From a virus: a stretch of 24,620 nt of DNA. Under the pieces are notes generated by a model that saw only the letters and a program-made list of their open reading frames with translations, ran no database searches and was not told the DNA's origin. Both the position numbers and the translations under genes were made by a program. The stretch is taken from IMG/VR virus record IMGVR_UViG_3300027708_000284, positions 1-24,620 of that record; one strand, given 5' to 3'. Shown one piece after another: positions 1 through 6,764 of the stretch (position 1 is the first letter of the stretch; the number at the start of each line of letters is the position of its first letter).

Positions 1-1
1 C

Positions 2-589
2 ACCCCCGTAACCCCCAAACCTGCAGAAACCACCCCCACCCCACCAGCCACCATCAACACCGAAACCGTCCCCCTCACCCACCTCACCCCCTACCCCGGC
101 AACGCTCGCACCGGAGACATCGGAGCGATCAGCGAATCCCTCCACACCCTCGGCCAATACCGACCCATCATCGTCAACCAGAACGGGCAAATCCTCGCCG
201 GAAACCACACCTACCAAGCCGCCAAAATGCTCGGCTGGACCGAGATCGCCGTCACCTACATCGACGTAGACGAAACCGAAGCCGCCAAGATCGTCCTCGT
301 CGACAATCGCACCGCCGACAAAGCCACCTACGACACCGATGCACTCAAACAGTTACTGACCAGCCTGCCCGACCCCCTCGGCACCGGCTACGGCACCGAC
401 GACCTCGCTGACCTCCTCGGAGGAGGCCCAAGCCGTCCCGGCCCCGACCTCTCCGGGAAAACAACCTGCCGCATCGGCGACTACGCCTTCCGCCACCCAC
501 GCCACGACATCGAACGATGGGCCAACCACACCACCCTCACCGAGATCACCGAACACCTCGGCCTCCCCCCCGCAAGCATCACCGAATAA
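2..589 (+). CDS. ParB-like nuclease-domain protein (5' end outside the window)
   Basis: The reading frame is open from the first bases of the window, so the start lies upstream; 195 residues are visible. After a Pro/Thr-rich stretch comes a ParB N-terminal type domain: VPLTHLTPYPGNAR, then a segment about position-dependent sites (ISESLHTLGQYRPIIV), then GQILAGNHTYQAA, the equivalent of the ParB 'G-(E/N)-R/H-R' box. Phage members of this superfamily are DNA-binding or nuclease-like proteins and are often found beside terminase genes, sometimes fused to methylases. The visible C-terminal part (DLADLLGGG onward) has no motif I recognise. It ends 11 bases before the small terminase start and reads the same way, so it is probably co-transcribed with the packaging genes. 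The ParB-like fold is fairly clear; its activity is not. Confidence 0.8.
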   Translation, partial: TPVTPKPAETTPTPPATINTETVPLTHLTPYPGNARTGDIGAISESLHTLGQYRPIIVNQNGQILAGNHTYQAAKMLGWTEIAVTYIDVDETEAAKIVLVDNRTADKATYDTDALKQLLTSLPDPLGTGYGTDDLADLLGGGPSRPGPDLSGKTTCRIGDYAFRHPRHDIERWANHTTLTEITEHLGLPPASITE

Positions 590-600
590 GGACATCACAC

Positions 601-1095
601 ATGGCAGGGAACAAACGCAGCGGACGCAAAACGATCCTCGACGAAACCATCAAGGAAGCATTCGTCGAAGCCCTCAAAACCGGCACCGTCATCGAAGATG
701 CTGCCGCCTACACCGGGATCAGTGAACGAGTCGTTTACAAGTGGCTCACCCGAGGGCGAGAAGAAGTTGATCGACAAACCGCTTTCCCCGACAGCGACCC
801 CAACCCAGAAGAAGAGATTTATGTTCAATTCATGCAGGAAGTAGAAAAGGCTCGCGCCTCCGCCCGGTTACGCGCCATCGGCGTCATCCAACGCGCCGCC
901 GCCGAAGGAACATGGCAAGCCGCCGCATGGTATCTGGAACGCTCCGCCCCCAAGAATTGGGCGAGACAAACCAAACATGAAGTCACCGGCAGTGAAGGTG
1001 GCCCCGTCCGTCTCGATGTGTCCACCGAAGATTTGGAACGCAAAATCGCTAAGATCACTGAGCAACGTAAACTAGAAATCGGAGGATCCTCATGA
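601..1095 (+). CDS. Terminase small subunit-like protein
   Basis: 164 residues. The frame continues upstream, but the ATG at 601 is preceded by AAGGA at a normal distance and follows the previous stop, so I start there. Residues about 13-48 form a helix-turn-helix of the small-terminase type (IKEAFVEALKTGT, then DAAAYTGISERVVYKWLTRG), followed by a helical segment with WYLERSAPKNWAR, which is common in phage small terminases. The family binds the packaging site on phage DNA and loads the large terminase motor. The gene stands immediately upstream of the terminase block and overlaps the next gene by ATGA, which supports the role. The HTH could belong to another DNA-binding protein, but position and family resemblance favour terminase. 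Confidence 0.82.
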   Translation: MAGNKRSGRKTILDETIKEAFVEALKTGTVIEDAAAYTGISERVVYKWLTRGREEVDRQTAFPDSDPNPEEEIYVQFMQEVEKARASARLRAIGVIQRAAAEGTWQAAAWYLERSAPKNWARQTKHEVTGSEGGPVRLDVSTEDLERKIAKITEQRKLEIGGSS

Positions 1096-1268
1096 GCATG
1101 CCCGAACCGACACAGCCGATCCAGTTGACCGCCGCGCACACGTTCACAGTCACGGCCTACAATGTGGAAACCGCTGGAAAGATCACGATCATCCTCGACG
1201 GGGAAGTCGCTTCACTGATCCCGCACCTGACACAACTGGTGATGGATGCGGCCAGCGCAGCCCAATAG
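1092..1268 (+). CDS. Small protein of unknown function between terminase genes
   Basis: 58 residues, starting at an ATG that overlaps the small terminase stop (ATGA) and is preceded by GGAGGATCCTC, a strong ribosome site. The protein has a beta-rich centre (HTFTVTAYNVETAGKITIILDGEVASLI) ending in a short helix. I do not recognise a family. The tight coupling and good ribosome site make it a real gene, translated together with small terminase. A second in-frame ATG two codons later is also possible. No membrane segment, cysteine motif or signal peptide is visible. Confidence 0.72.
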   Translation: MSMPEPTQPIQLTAAHTFTVTAYNVETAGKITIILDGEVASLIPHLTQLVMDAASAAQ

Positions 1269-1352
1269 AGTCTGTTGGGTGTGTAATGATCTCAGGCAGG
1301 ATTGTGTCTGCATCCTGTCCACGCTCCTATTCACCGATGAGGAGGAGTCGAC

Positions 1353-2963
1353 GTGAGCATCGTTGATCGACTCCTGCAGGCTGAACCCGATGAACGGTTA
1401 GCGATCTATACAAGCCTGACCCCCGATGAGAAGTTAGTCGTCGGACGGATCCTCGACGCGGAAGTGTCGAATCCGTGGATCCGTTATGATGGCGATCCGA
1501 TTGGGTTCATCACCGACGGGCTCGGCGAAACGCTCTGGTCACGGCAACGCGATATCGCCCAATCGGTGATCGATAATCAACGTACCGCCGTCCCGGCCTG
1601 TCACGCCCCCGGCAAGTCGCATCTGTCGGCTCGGATCGTGGCATGGTGGGTGGCGGTGCATCCACCGGGTACGGCGATGGCAGTCACGATTGCGCCCACC
1701 CATCGGCAGGTTCGCAACATTATTTGGCCGCACATCCGTAAGTGTGCGATCCAAGCCAACCTCCCCGGTGAAGTGTTGACGCAGACGTGGAAGATCAACG
1801 GCGATATCGTATCGTACGGGTTCAGCCCCTCTGCCTATGATGAGTCGGCGGCTCAAGGTATCCATGCGCCTCATCTGCTGATCGTCGTGGATGAGGCCGG
1901 TGGTATTGGGGAAGTGGTAGGGCAATCCATTGAGGCGTTGATGACGGGTGGACATACTCGTCTGCTGCTGCTCGGTAATCCGCCCACTGATCATGAAGAC
2001 TCATGGTTTGAACGCTGCTGCAATTCTCCGCTCTACAATGTGATCCCCATCGGCGCGTATGATACGCCGAATTTTACGGGCGAAGAGGTGGGGATCTGCC
2101 GGTCGTGTCCCCCATTTGTGGATCCGCATCCGATCAGTACGCATCTGGTCGATTCTCGGTGGGTGGATGATGTCATCTCCGAATTCGGAGAAGACTCTCC
2201 ATTCGTTGAGGCTCGTGTCTTCGCCCGCTTCCCCCGCGCCACCGCCAACAAAGTCATCCCCTTCGCATGGTGTGAAGCCGCAGCAGACAATGAGCATCCC
2301 GCACTCGGGGAACGGATCCGGCTCGGCGTGGACGTGGCCTCCGATGGTGGTGACGAATTCGTGATCGCTAAGGCCGACGGGTTCACCGTCAGCATCGAAC
2401 ACCGATCCTCCGGGCCAGCCAACCAGAACGCAGTCGACGTGGCCGGGGTCGTGCTGCGTCACATCGATGATGCCGTAAAAATTCATGAGGATCGTGGCGT
2501 GAAAGATCCGGTCGTGGTCAAGATCGACACGATTGGTGTGGGTTGGGGGGTCGTCTCCATTCTGGAAACATGGGGTAAGGAAGGCAAACATCGAGCCAAG
2601 ATCCTGCCCATCAACGTGTCCGAACGTGCCAACGATCCTGAAAAGTTTAAGAATCAGCGAGCCGAGATGTGGTGGAACGGTCGCCTGCTACTGCAGCCCG
2701 GAACCGATCAACCACAAACCGTGCGCCTGAATGTGGATCGTAAGGTGATGGCACAGTTGGCGGGTCCGACGTTCAAATCTGATTCGGCTGGTCGGATTCA
2801 GATTGAGGGGAAGATGGAAATGAAACGTCGTGGCGTCGGGTCACCTGACCGTGCCGAAGCAGTATTATTGGCCGTATATGAGCCTGCGAAGGGTCGGGAG
2901 TCGATCCCGGTCATCCCATTGCAGGTCGGTCAATCGAATTACTGGCTACAGGGAGGCTTGTGA
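1353..2963 (+). CDS. Terminase large subunit (packaging ATPase and nuclease)
   Basis: 536 residues, starting at GTG with GGAGGAG eight bases upstream. The ATPase half has a Walker A-like loop CHAPGKSH (residues 83-90), a Walker B strand LLIVVDE ending in D180-E181 and a coupling motif LLLLGNP (204-210). The C-terminal half is an RNase H-like nuclease: GVDVASDGGDE with D327, and VVVKIDTIGVG with D392 as probable metal ligands. The family pumps DNA into the prohead through the portal and cuts concatemers. Length is typical. The Walker A has a His-Ala-Pro run before GKS, a variation seen in phage terminases. It follows small terminase, but about 10 kb of accessory genes separate it from portal at 13225. 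There is an 84-base gap upstream without a clear promoter. Confidence 0.95.
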   Translation: MSIVDRLLQAEPDERLAIYTSLTPDEKLVVGRILDAEVSNPWIRYDGDPIGFITDGLGETLWSRQRDIAQSVIDNQRTAVPACHAPGKSHLSARIVAWWVAVHPPGTAMAVTIAPTHRQVRNIIWPHIRKCAIQANLPGEVLTQTWKINGDIVSYGFSPSAYDESAAQGIHAPHLLIVVDEAGGIGEVVGQSIEALMTGGHTRLLLLGNPPTDHEDSWFERCCNSPLYNVIPIGAYDTPNFTGEEVGICRSCPPFVDPHPISTHLVDSRWVDDVISEFGEDSPFVEARVFARFPRATANKVIPFAWCEAAADNEHPALGERIRLGVDVASDGGDEFVIAKADGFTVSIEHRSSGPANQNAVDVAGVVLRHIDDAVKIHEDRGVKDPVVVKIDTIGVGWGVVSILETWGKEGKHRAKILPINVSERANDPEKFKNQRAEMWWNGRLLLQPGTDQPQTVRLNVDRKVMAQLAGPTFKSDSAGRIQIEGKMEMKRRGVGSPDRAEAVLLAVYEPAKGRESIPVIPLQVGQSNYWLQGGL

Positions 2964-3163
2964 TGGCAGCGACTCCGAGGGTGGGTTCTCGGGTCCGGTA
3001 TCGTAATGGGTCGGGTCGGATCACGTCTGCTCGGGTCTTATCGGTTGTCGGATCGACGGTGACGTTGCGGGGCGGATCTAAGGGTAATGGTGCTGATGTT
3101 ACGTCGGTGACGAAGCAGACTGGTAAAGGCAGTAGTGCCGGATGGGTGCGGGGTGGACGATGA
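2963..3163 (+). CDS. Small SH3-like protein of unknown function
   Basis: 66 residues. An overlapping GTG at 2960 is in frame, but the ATG at 2963 sits six bases after GGGAGG and overlaps the terminase stop as TGATG, so it is preferred. The sequence is short basic beta strands (VGSRVRYRNGSGRITSARVLSV, then GSTVTLRGG), like a small SH3-type barrel that ends in a Gly/Lys/Arg tail. Similar small barrel proteins accompany phage head genes, but I cannot name a family. It is coupled to large terminase in front and overlaps the histidine-rich gene behind, so all three are one translational unit. Confidence 0.7.
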   Translation: MAATPRVGSRVRYRNGSGRITSARVLSVVGSTVTLRGGSKGNGADVTSVTKQTGKGSSAGWVRGGR

Positions 3164-3774
3164 GTATTCTGGTCCATGATGGTGGGGAACCGAACCCGTT
3201 CGAGTCAGCCTATAGCGGGGTTGTCAAGGCGAACCCGACCGGGATCAACCAATACACCGCGCATACCGCTCACGTCGCTCACACCACACACCAAGCGAAT
3301 GTGGCAGCAGGCGCTGCAGCGGCACACTCTAAGCATGAAGCACATATGGCGCATCTGGCTCACGAGGCGCACGTTCGCCATATGGCGATGAAGCATGGTG
3401 AAGGATCGAAGGAACATAAGGCCGCGCAAGCGAAGAAACCGAAGAAACCGAAGACGGTGACCAAGGCCGCGATGACCCCGCCGCAAGGGGTGCAAGATGC
3501 TGCAGCCCGCGCCCTGCAATGGATCGCCGATGGGAAAGCGGGAGACGGATTCACCAGTGTCGGTAAGATCCGGGCTCAACAACTCGCCGCTGGTGAGACG
3601 ATCAGTGCCGACACGGTTCAGCGCATGAGTTCCTATTTCGCTCGCCATGCAGTCGATGGGCAGGCCGACGGTTTCAACGCTGGCGATCCGGGTTACCCGT
3701 CACCGGGTCGTGTGGCGTGGGATGCGTGGGGTGGCGACGCTGGTCGAGCATGGGTGAAGACGCTCACTCAGTAG
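3160..3774 (+). CDS. Histidine-rich phage protein with NPTGINQYT peptide and C-terminal unknown domain
   Basis: 204 residues from the ATG at 3160, which overlaps the previous stop (ATGA); an in-frame ATG at 3142 lies inside the upstream gene. There are three parts. Residues 23-33 contain KANPTGINQYT, a peptide repeated almost exactly in the Dps-zeta protein (19836). Residues 35-87 are a histidine-rich helix with HxxH spacings (HTAHVAHTTH, HMAHLAHEAHVRH), able in principle to bind metal ions. A Lys/Pro linker (KKPKKPK) leads to residues 108-204, a domain with RMSSYFARH, GYPSPGRVAWDAWGGDAG. I recall that last domain, with unknown function, in many phage head-region proteins. It is the last gene of the rightward terminase operon and its end overlaps the convergent gene by 11 bases. 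Confidence 0.8.
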   Translation: MSILVHDGGEPNPFESAYSGVVKANPTGINQYTAHTAHVAHTTHQANVAAGAAAAHSKHEAHMAHLAHEAHVRHMAMKHGEGSKEHKAAQAKKPKKPKTVTKAAMTPPQGVQDAAARALQWIADGKAGDGFTSVGKIRAQQLAAGETISADTVQRMSSYFARHAVDGQADGFNAGDPGYPSPGRVAWDAWGGDAGRAWVKTLTQ

Positions 3775-4027
3775 GTGGCTGCCAATCATCGGGCACCTTC
3801 ACCAGTACCACATTCCCGTGAACCTCAAACCCGTCGAGTAGGCGCGTCCCAATCGGGTTCACCTGCAATCCGAGAGAATCTTCTGCTTCGGCATACCAGA
3901 TGATGATCCCCGTGTCGGGCAGGCGGTGACCTTGCGCGTAAAATCCTATGGCTGTTTCAACATCATCACGGTTAGCCGCTGGTAGCGAAGTGATGATGCT
4001 GTCGGGGGTGACGAGTAGCGTTTTCAT
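3764..4027 (-). CDS. Small protein of unknown function, leftward operon end
   Basis: 87 residues on the minus strand. The start ATG (4027-4025) overlaps the stop of the gene at 4024-4245 (ATGA), so the two are translationally coupled. The sequence is an alternation of predicted strands and helices (MKTLLVTPDSIITSLP, DDVETAIGFYAQGH, TGIIIWYAEAED, VVLVKVPDDW) with no motif I recognise; it looks soluble. It closes the leftward cluster and its last 11 bases overlap the end of the histidine-rich gene, so two transcripts converge here with no visible terminator hairpin. Confidence 0.72.
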   Translation of the reverse strand: MKTLLVTPDSIITSLPAANRDDVETAIGFYAQGHRLPDTGIIIWYAEAEDSLGLQVNPIGTRLLDGFEVHGNVVLVKVPDDWQPPTE

Positions 4028-4245
4028 GGTGACATCTTACTGCTCGGGTGTCGCCATGTTGCCTCTAGCCATGCGATGTAATGATCGTCGGGGTGGATCT
4101 CGTCGATCTCATCGTCGGGGCTGACTGATCCTCGTCCAACGAATTCGGCGATGGCTCCGAGCAGGATGCAGGCGACGACGTAGCCGATGAACAGGACCGA
4201 ACAGCCGATCCAGAGGATTTGGATGAGGCGTAGTGTGAAATCCAT
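4024..4245 (-). CDS. Small single-pass membrane protein
   Basis: 73 residues on the minus strand. A hydrophobic segment at about residues 9-34 (ILWIGCSVLFIGYVVACILLGAI) is long enough for one membrane helix, perhaps with a short helical hairpin. The acidic tail (DDEIDEIHPDDHYIAWLE) would probably face the cytoplasm if the N-terminus points out, but orientation is uncertain. Small membrane proteins in phages include holins, superinfection-exclusion factors and lysis regulators. No lysin is visible nearby, so I do not assign a role. The stop of the next gene upstream lies one base before this start region, giving a tight operon. Confidence 0.7.
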   Translation of the reverse strand: MDFTLRLIQILWIGCSVLFIGYVVACILLGAIAEFVGRGSVSPDDEIDEIHPDDHYIAWLEATWRHPSSKMSP

Positions 4246-4246
4246 G

Positions 4247-4540
4247 TCAGACCACCTGCCCTAATTGTTCGGAGGTGACAGCGTATCCGAGTTGCAGGAC
4301 TTCATATTCTCCAGCGCACCGGCATCCTGATCCGCAGTCTGCTCGTCGCACGCGGACGGTGAGGGGCATGCCGCTCTTGGAGACGGCCAAACATTGTGAC
4401 CAATCATCGGAGAGCGGTTTGGGATTGAAACCGACGAAGGTGATCACGTCACGATTCTGATCCCATTTGGTGAAAAGGATCCTTTGCGCTGGGTCGACGG
4501 GTCGGAGGGTGCGTTGATCGTCGGTGAGGGCTTTGGGCAT
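4247..4540 (-). CDS. Protein of unknown function with a cysteine cluster
   Basis: 97 residues on the minus strand, starting at an ATG preceded by AGGAGCC, the ribosome site used by most genes of this phage. The middle has VGFNPKPLSDDWSQCLAVSKSGMPLTVRVRR followed by DCGSGCRCAGEYEV, with three closely spaced cysteines after an earlier lone cysteine. These could bind a metal, but the spacing matches no family I know. Its end is one base from the start of the membrane-protein gene, so these leftward genes are probably one transcript from the promoter near 4970. Confidence 0.7.
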   Translation of the reverse strand: MPKALTDDQRTLRPVDPAQRILFTKWDQNRDVITFVGFNPKPLSDDWSQCLAVSKSGMPLTVRVRRADCGSGCRCAGEYEVLQLGYAVTSEQLGQVV

Positions 4541-4590
4541 GATGGCTCCTAGGGTGAGGTGTTTCTAGTGTGACATGTGGGGGGGTGTGG

Positions 4591-4770
4591 TTAGTCGGAT
4601 CCGTCGAACGTGTCGCTGGTCGCGTCGGCCCAACCGTCGGTGTCGGCGAGGTCGGGGTTGTCGATGCGGAATTGGCGGGATGCTTCGAGTTGGGCTCGGA
4701 CGAAGGCTGCTTTTTGTGCCCACCGTTCGGGGGTTTTAGCGGGTGGGGGTGCGTCGGGGAATGCGGGCAT
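4591..4770 (-). CDS. Small protein of unknown function
   Basis: 59 residues on the minus strand, read directly from the sequence. The ATG at 4770 is preceded by AAGGAGCCCACC, matching the standard ribosome site of neighbouring genes. The protein starts MPAFPDAPPPAKTPERWAQ and continues as a helix (KAAFVRAQLEASRQFRI) ending in an acidic tail (DATSDTFDGSD). An overlapping plus-strand reading frame exists but lacks a ribosome site and has skewed glycine/valine composition. It is the first gene after the long leader starting at the promoter near 4970. Confidence 0.65.
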   Translation of the reverse strand: MPAFPDAPPPAKTPERWAQKAAFVRAQLEASRQFRIDNPDLADTDGWADATSDTFDGSD

Positions 4771-4968
4771 GGTGGGCTCCTTCGGTGGGTGGTGGGCGGA
4801 GAATCGGGGGACCGTTCACGTTGTGGGCCTACTCGGGGGTTCCTGTAGTCTCGGTGCGTGGCCGAGAGTGAGTTAGCACCCTTTACGAGATGATGGGGGG
4901 ATCAGCCCTACTCGTTGCCTTCCCTGTCCCGTGAACGGCTTCCCGATCCTCCGCTCTCTGACATCTAA
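4771..4968 (-). other. Long untranslated leader with possible secondary structure
   Basis: About 190 bases between the leftward promoter near 4969-4987 and the first gene start at 4770 hold no convincing reading frame. A perfect 6-base stem with a 7-base loop lies at 4849-4867 (TCTCGG / CCGAGA). Partial complementarity between about 4885 and 4915 could form a second stem. The length is unusual for this compact genome, where other leaders are 10-60 bases. It may be a structured leader or small RNA. I recognise no known riboswitch. Confidence 0.35.
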
Positions 4969-4987
4969 AGAATACCACACGGGGGTT
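4969..4987 (-). promoter_or_regulatory. Repeated promoter element, leftward
   Basis: On the minus strand this reads aacccccgtgtggtattct: the shared C-rich box, five bases, then a -10-like hexamer (tattct). It is one of eight copies aligned base for base in this window. The first downstream leftward gene starts at 4770. Confidence 0.6.
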
Positions 4988-5003
4988 GATTTACCTAATC
5001 GGG

Positions 5004-5465
5004 TTAGAACGGTGGCGCATACGCAGCCTTCACCTGCTCCACGATCCGAGCGACCTGCTTCAAGTTCAACCGCATATCACGCAGATCCGAGGAGTTCCTC
5101 CGCCATGCGATGGCCTCATCGGTCCACCCCTCAAACAGGAAGGGCGCGATAATCTCGAAATCCTCTTTCGCTTCAGCCTTCGCCTTCTCCCGCGCCGCCG
5201 CCATCGCGACCTCCAGCCGATCTGCAGCCGCCGCCATTCGGATCGCTTCGGCTTCGGGGTAGCGCACCGCGATGATCGGGAACACGGTGTCCCACGGCTG
5301 ACCGTCCCGCTCGAAGCGCACCGCAACTTCCCACCTGTTGCCGCGCTTGACGGGGGCGGACAGGATGGTGGCGATGCAATACGACAAGGTGAACGTGGTG
5401 ACGGTGATCGAGGGTGAACGGTTGACGAAATAGCGTTCGCCGACCCTGATGTCTTTAACCTTCAT
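5004..5465 (-). CDS. Protein of unknown function with long C-terminal helices
   Basis: 153 residues on the minus strand. The frame extends upstream, but the ATG at 5465 follows GAGAGGAGCCAC, while the upstream extension runs through a strong hairpin, so I start here. The N-terminal half is beta-rich (VKDIRVGERYFVNRSPSITVTTFTLS, then RWEVAVRFERDGQPW). The middle is an Ala/Lys/Glu helix (AAAREKAKAEAKEDFEI), and the end (RDMRLNLKQVARIVEQV) is another helix. I recognise no family. It is the last of the four leftward genes that run from 6625 down, and a long gap and a new promoter separate it from the next leftward group. Confidence 0.75.
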   Translation of the reverse strand: MKVKDIRVGERYFVNRSPSITVTTFTLSYCIATILSAPVKRGNRWEVAVRFERDGQPWDTVFPIIAVRYPEAEAIRMAAAADRLEVAMAAAREKAKAEAKEDFEIIAPFLFEGWTDEAIAWRRNSSDLRDMRLNLKQVARIVEQVKAAYAPPF

Positions 5466-5482
5466 GTGGCTCCTCTCGGTGA

Positions 5483-5505
5483 GGGGGGAGATCGGCTCTC
5501 CCCCC
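5483..5505 (-). other. GC-rich hairpin in the leader of the gene at 5465
   Basis: GGGGGGAGA (5483-5491) and TCTCCCCCC (5497-5505) form a perfect 9-base stem with a TCGGC loop. It lies between two leftward genes, just upstream of the AGGAGCC ribosome site of the second. No run of T follows, so it is not a classic intrinsic terminator. An attenuator, RNA-stability element or processing site is possible. Confidence 0.55.
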
Positions 5506-5512
5506 CCGGGGG

Positions 5513-5872
5513 TTAGAACGAGTAGTCGTAGTACATGTCCCGGCTGCCGATCCTGACCGCTGTCCCGCTCGCGGTCCTGAACCCCTTGGTGGTCCATTTG
5601 GCCCGAATGATGTTGCCGTTGGGATTGGGGGTGATGTCATAGGATTGGGCATCGGATTGACCGTTGGTGTCGATCCGGGTGGCGGTGTCGGTTTGGATCA
5701 CGAGAGCCTTGACCTGACCGGCCTTGGCTCCGGTCTTAAACCGTTCGATGTCGAGGATGGTGCCCGGTGATCGGTCTGACCACTGGAGGAAGGTGACGCC
5801 CATCCCGATCTCGGGTTCGATGCTCGATGGGCCTGCGCTGAGGGTGTTGATGAGGCTTCCGAACTGTGTCAT
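5513..5872 (-). CDS. Phage protein of unknown function, beta-rich
   Basis: 119 residues on the minus strand, ATG preceded by AGGAGCCGCAC. The sequence is a set of predicted strands: GVTFLQWSDRSPGTILDIERF, KALVIQTDTATRIDTNGQS, SYDITPNPNGNIIRAKWTTKGF, VRIGSRDMYYDYSF. I recall small phage proteins with the same 'QWSDR..GTI..' and 'TPNPNG' signatures and the YYDYSF ending, all of unknown function. It has its own candidate promoter and a leader hairpin upstream, so it may be transcribed separately as well as from the divergent region. Confidence 0.78.
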   Translation of the reverse strand: MTQFGSLINTLSAGPSSIEPEIGMGVTFLQWSDRSPGTILDIERFKTGAKAGQVKALVIQTDTATRIDTNGQSDAQSYDITPNPNGNIIRAKWTTKGFRTASGTAVRIGSRDMYYDYSF

Positions 5873-5887
5873 GTGCGGCTCCTGTCC

Positions 5888-5902
5888 GGGGGTGTTTCCC
5901 CC
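5888..5902 (-). other. 5'-terminal GGGGG/CCCCC hairpin
   Basis: GGGGG (5888-5892), TGTTT loop, CCCCC (5898-5902). It lies just after the predicted transcription start (about 5906 on the minus strand) of the promoter at 5913-5932 and before the ribosome site of the gene starting at 5872. It would therefore be at the very 5' end of that mRNA. Confidence 0.5.
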
Positions 5903-5912
5903 TCCGATATCC

Positions 5913-5932
5913 AGCGTACTACAACCCCGGTT
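5913..5932 (-). promoter_or_regulatory. Repeated promoter element, leftward
   Basis: The minus strand reads aaccggggttgtagtacgct: the box in its CCGGGG form, six bases, then tacgct as a -10-like hexamer. It lies 41 bases upstream of the ATG at 5872 and belongs to the same repeat family as 7723, 8319 and 8507. Confidence 0.6.
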
Positions 5933-5939
5933 GGTTTGT

Positions 5940-6143
5940 CTACTTGGCGTCCATCGTCTGCAACACCTCGCCGGTCGCGAGATCGGTCAACTCGATAGCC
6001 CCCTTCGCCCATGCCCCGGTCGGGTTCGCGGCAGCATTGTCGAGCACGATGGCGATCCCGGCGAACGTGGCATCGATAGCATCGTCGGCGGTGAAGGTCT
6101 TAGCGACGGTGACCCCGGCGAGGGTGGCGGTGATCTTGAACAT
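5940..6143 (-). CDS. Small protein of unknown function
   Basis: 67 residues on the minus strand, ATG preceded by CAGGAGCCACC. It reads MFKITATLAGVTVAKTFTADDAIDATFAGIAIVLDNAA then EVLQTMDAK: strands around a central helix. I do not recognise it. The alternating hydrophobics are amphipathic rather than a membrane segment. A 9-base perfect hairpin (6169-6194) lies in its leader. It sits in the leftward run 6625 to 5004, where all genes are separated by 60-70 base gaps containing hairpins. Confidence 0.7.
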   Translation of the reverse strand: MFKITATLAGVTVAKTFTADDAIDATFAGIAIVLDNAAANPTGAWAKGAIELTDLATGEVLQTMDAK

Positions 6144-6168
6144 GGTGGCTCCTGTCTGGTTGATGCTA

Positions 6169-6194
6169 CCTCCGGGGCCGGGTGACCCCGGAGG
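6169..6194 (-). other. GC-rich hairpin between two leftward genes
   Basis: CCTCCGGGG (6169-6177) and CCCCGGAGG (6186-6194) make a perfect 9-base stem with an 8-base loop. It lies between the stop at 6203 and the start at 6143. No T-tract follows in the direction of transcription. Confidence 0.55.
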
Positions 6195-6202
6195 GGTGGA
6201 CG

Positions 6203-6625
6203 CTAGTCGAGGCGTCCGTTGGCGTAGGCGCTGATCCCGTAGGATTGCAGCACTGCAGCGGCGGCGGTCGCGGCCTTCATGGCCCGCTCGTAGGATTGGC
6301 TGGAGCGACCCACGTTACCGAACTCCCACGAGGACAACTCCCATCCACCGTAGTAGCCCTTGCGGCCCTTATTCTTGGACTTGAGCCACGTCACGAGTTT
6401 GCCGCGTGCGGGACGAATGGTCACCCATGCGAATCCGCACACTCCCTCGTTGACAACCCAGACCGGCTTGTCGTAGTCGATCTCGTTGGCTCCGGGGCCG
6501 ATGATCGACTTGGATGAGCCGACGATCATCGGTTGGGGTTGCGCTGCCTTGAAGGCGGCTTCGGCGGCAGCGGCTGCCTCGGCATAAATCACTGAGGGGG
6601 CTGCTTGCTTGAGCACTGTGGTCAT
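6203..6625 (-). CDS. Phage protein of unknown function, alanine-rich N-terminus
   Basis: 140 residues on the minus strand. The ATG at 6625 follows AGAGGAGGTGATCAA, a near-ideal ribosome site; the upstream in-frame ATG at 6661 runs through the promoter region and is rejected. The N-terminal helix is Ala-rich (YAEAAAAAEAAFKAA). A compact domain follows with VCGFAWVTIRPARGKLVTWLKSKNKG, YYGGWELSSWEF and SQSYERAMKAATAAAAVLQSYGI. I recall this domain, with GFAWV..RPARG and YGGW, as a widespread phage protein of unknown function. It is the first leftward gene from the divergent promoter region. Confidence 0.8.
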   Translation of the reverse strand: MTTVLKQAAPSVIYAEAAAAAEAAFKAAQPQPMIVGSSKSIIGPGANEIDYDKPVWVVNEGVCGFAWVTIRPARGKLVTWLKSKNKGRKGYYGGWELSSWEFGNVGRSSQSYERAMKAATAAAAVLQSYGISAYANGRLD

Positions 6626-6642
6626 TTGATCACCTCCTCTCT

Positions 6643-6658
6643 GGGGGGATTTCCCCTC
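6643..6658 (-). other. 5'-terminal GGGG/CCCC hairpin
   Basis: On the minus strand GGGG AAAT CCCC forms a hairpin just after the expected start site (about 6659) of the promoter at 6666-6684 and immediately before the AGAGGAGG ribosome site. Its position matches that of the hairpins at 5888-5902 and 10160-10174. Confidence 0.45.
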
Positions 6659-6665
6659 CACTAAG

Positions 6666-6684
6666 AAAGTACCACACCGGGGTT
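6666..6684 (-). promoter_or_regulatory. Repeated promoter element, leftward arm of the divergent pair
   Basis: The minus strand reads aaccccggtgtggtacttt: box, five bases, -10-like tacttt. It faces the rightward copy at 6719-6738, with about 35 bases between them, and would drive the leftward gene starting at 6625. Confidence 0.65.
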
Positions 6685-6718
6685 AGTAATGCAACTCGAC
6701 ACCCCCGATTAGGTTATC

Positions 6719-6738
6719 CACCCCCAGTGTGGTACACT
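6719..6738 (+). promoter_or_regulatory. Repeated promoter element, rightward arm of the divergent pair
   Basis: The plus strand reads cacccccagtgtggtacact. The gtgtggtac core is identical to that of the leftward arm. The start site would be near 6745, with AGGAAAGGAGCC and the ATG at 6765 following. Confidence 0.65.
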
Positions 6739-6764
6739 CAGTTCTGGTCAGGAAAGGAGCCACG

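Noticed and set aside
2001-2591. 196-residue minus-strand frame inside large terminase
   Set aside because: It is a shadow of the terminase frame, whose motifs continue across the whole region.
4570-4876. Plus-strand frames opposite the gene at 4591-4770
   Set aside because: They have no ribosome site and biased Gly/Val or Ser composition; the minus-strand frame has AAGGAGCC and normal composition.
4841-4920. tRNA-like fold in the leader
   Set aside because: No T-loop GTTCGANTC motif, no acceptor stem and no complete cloverleaf could be drawn.
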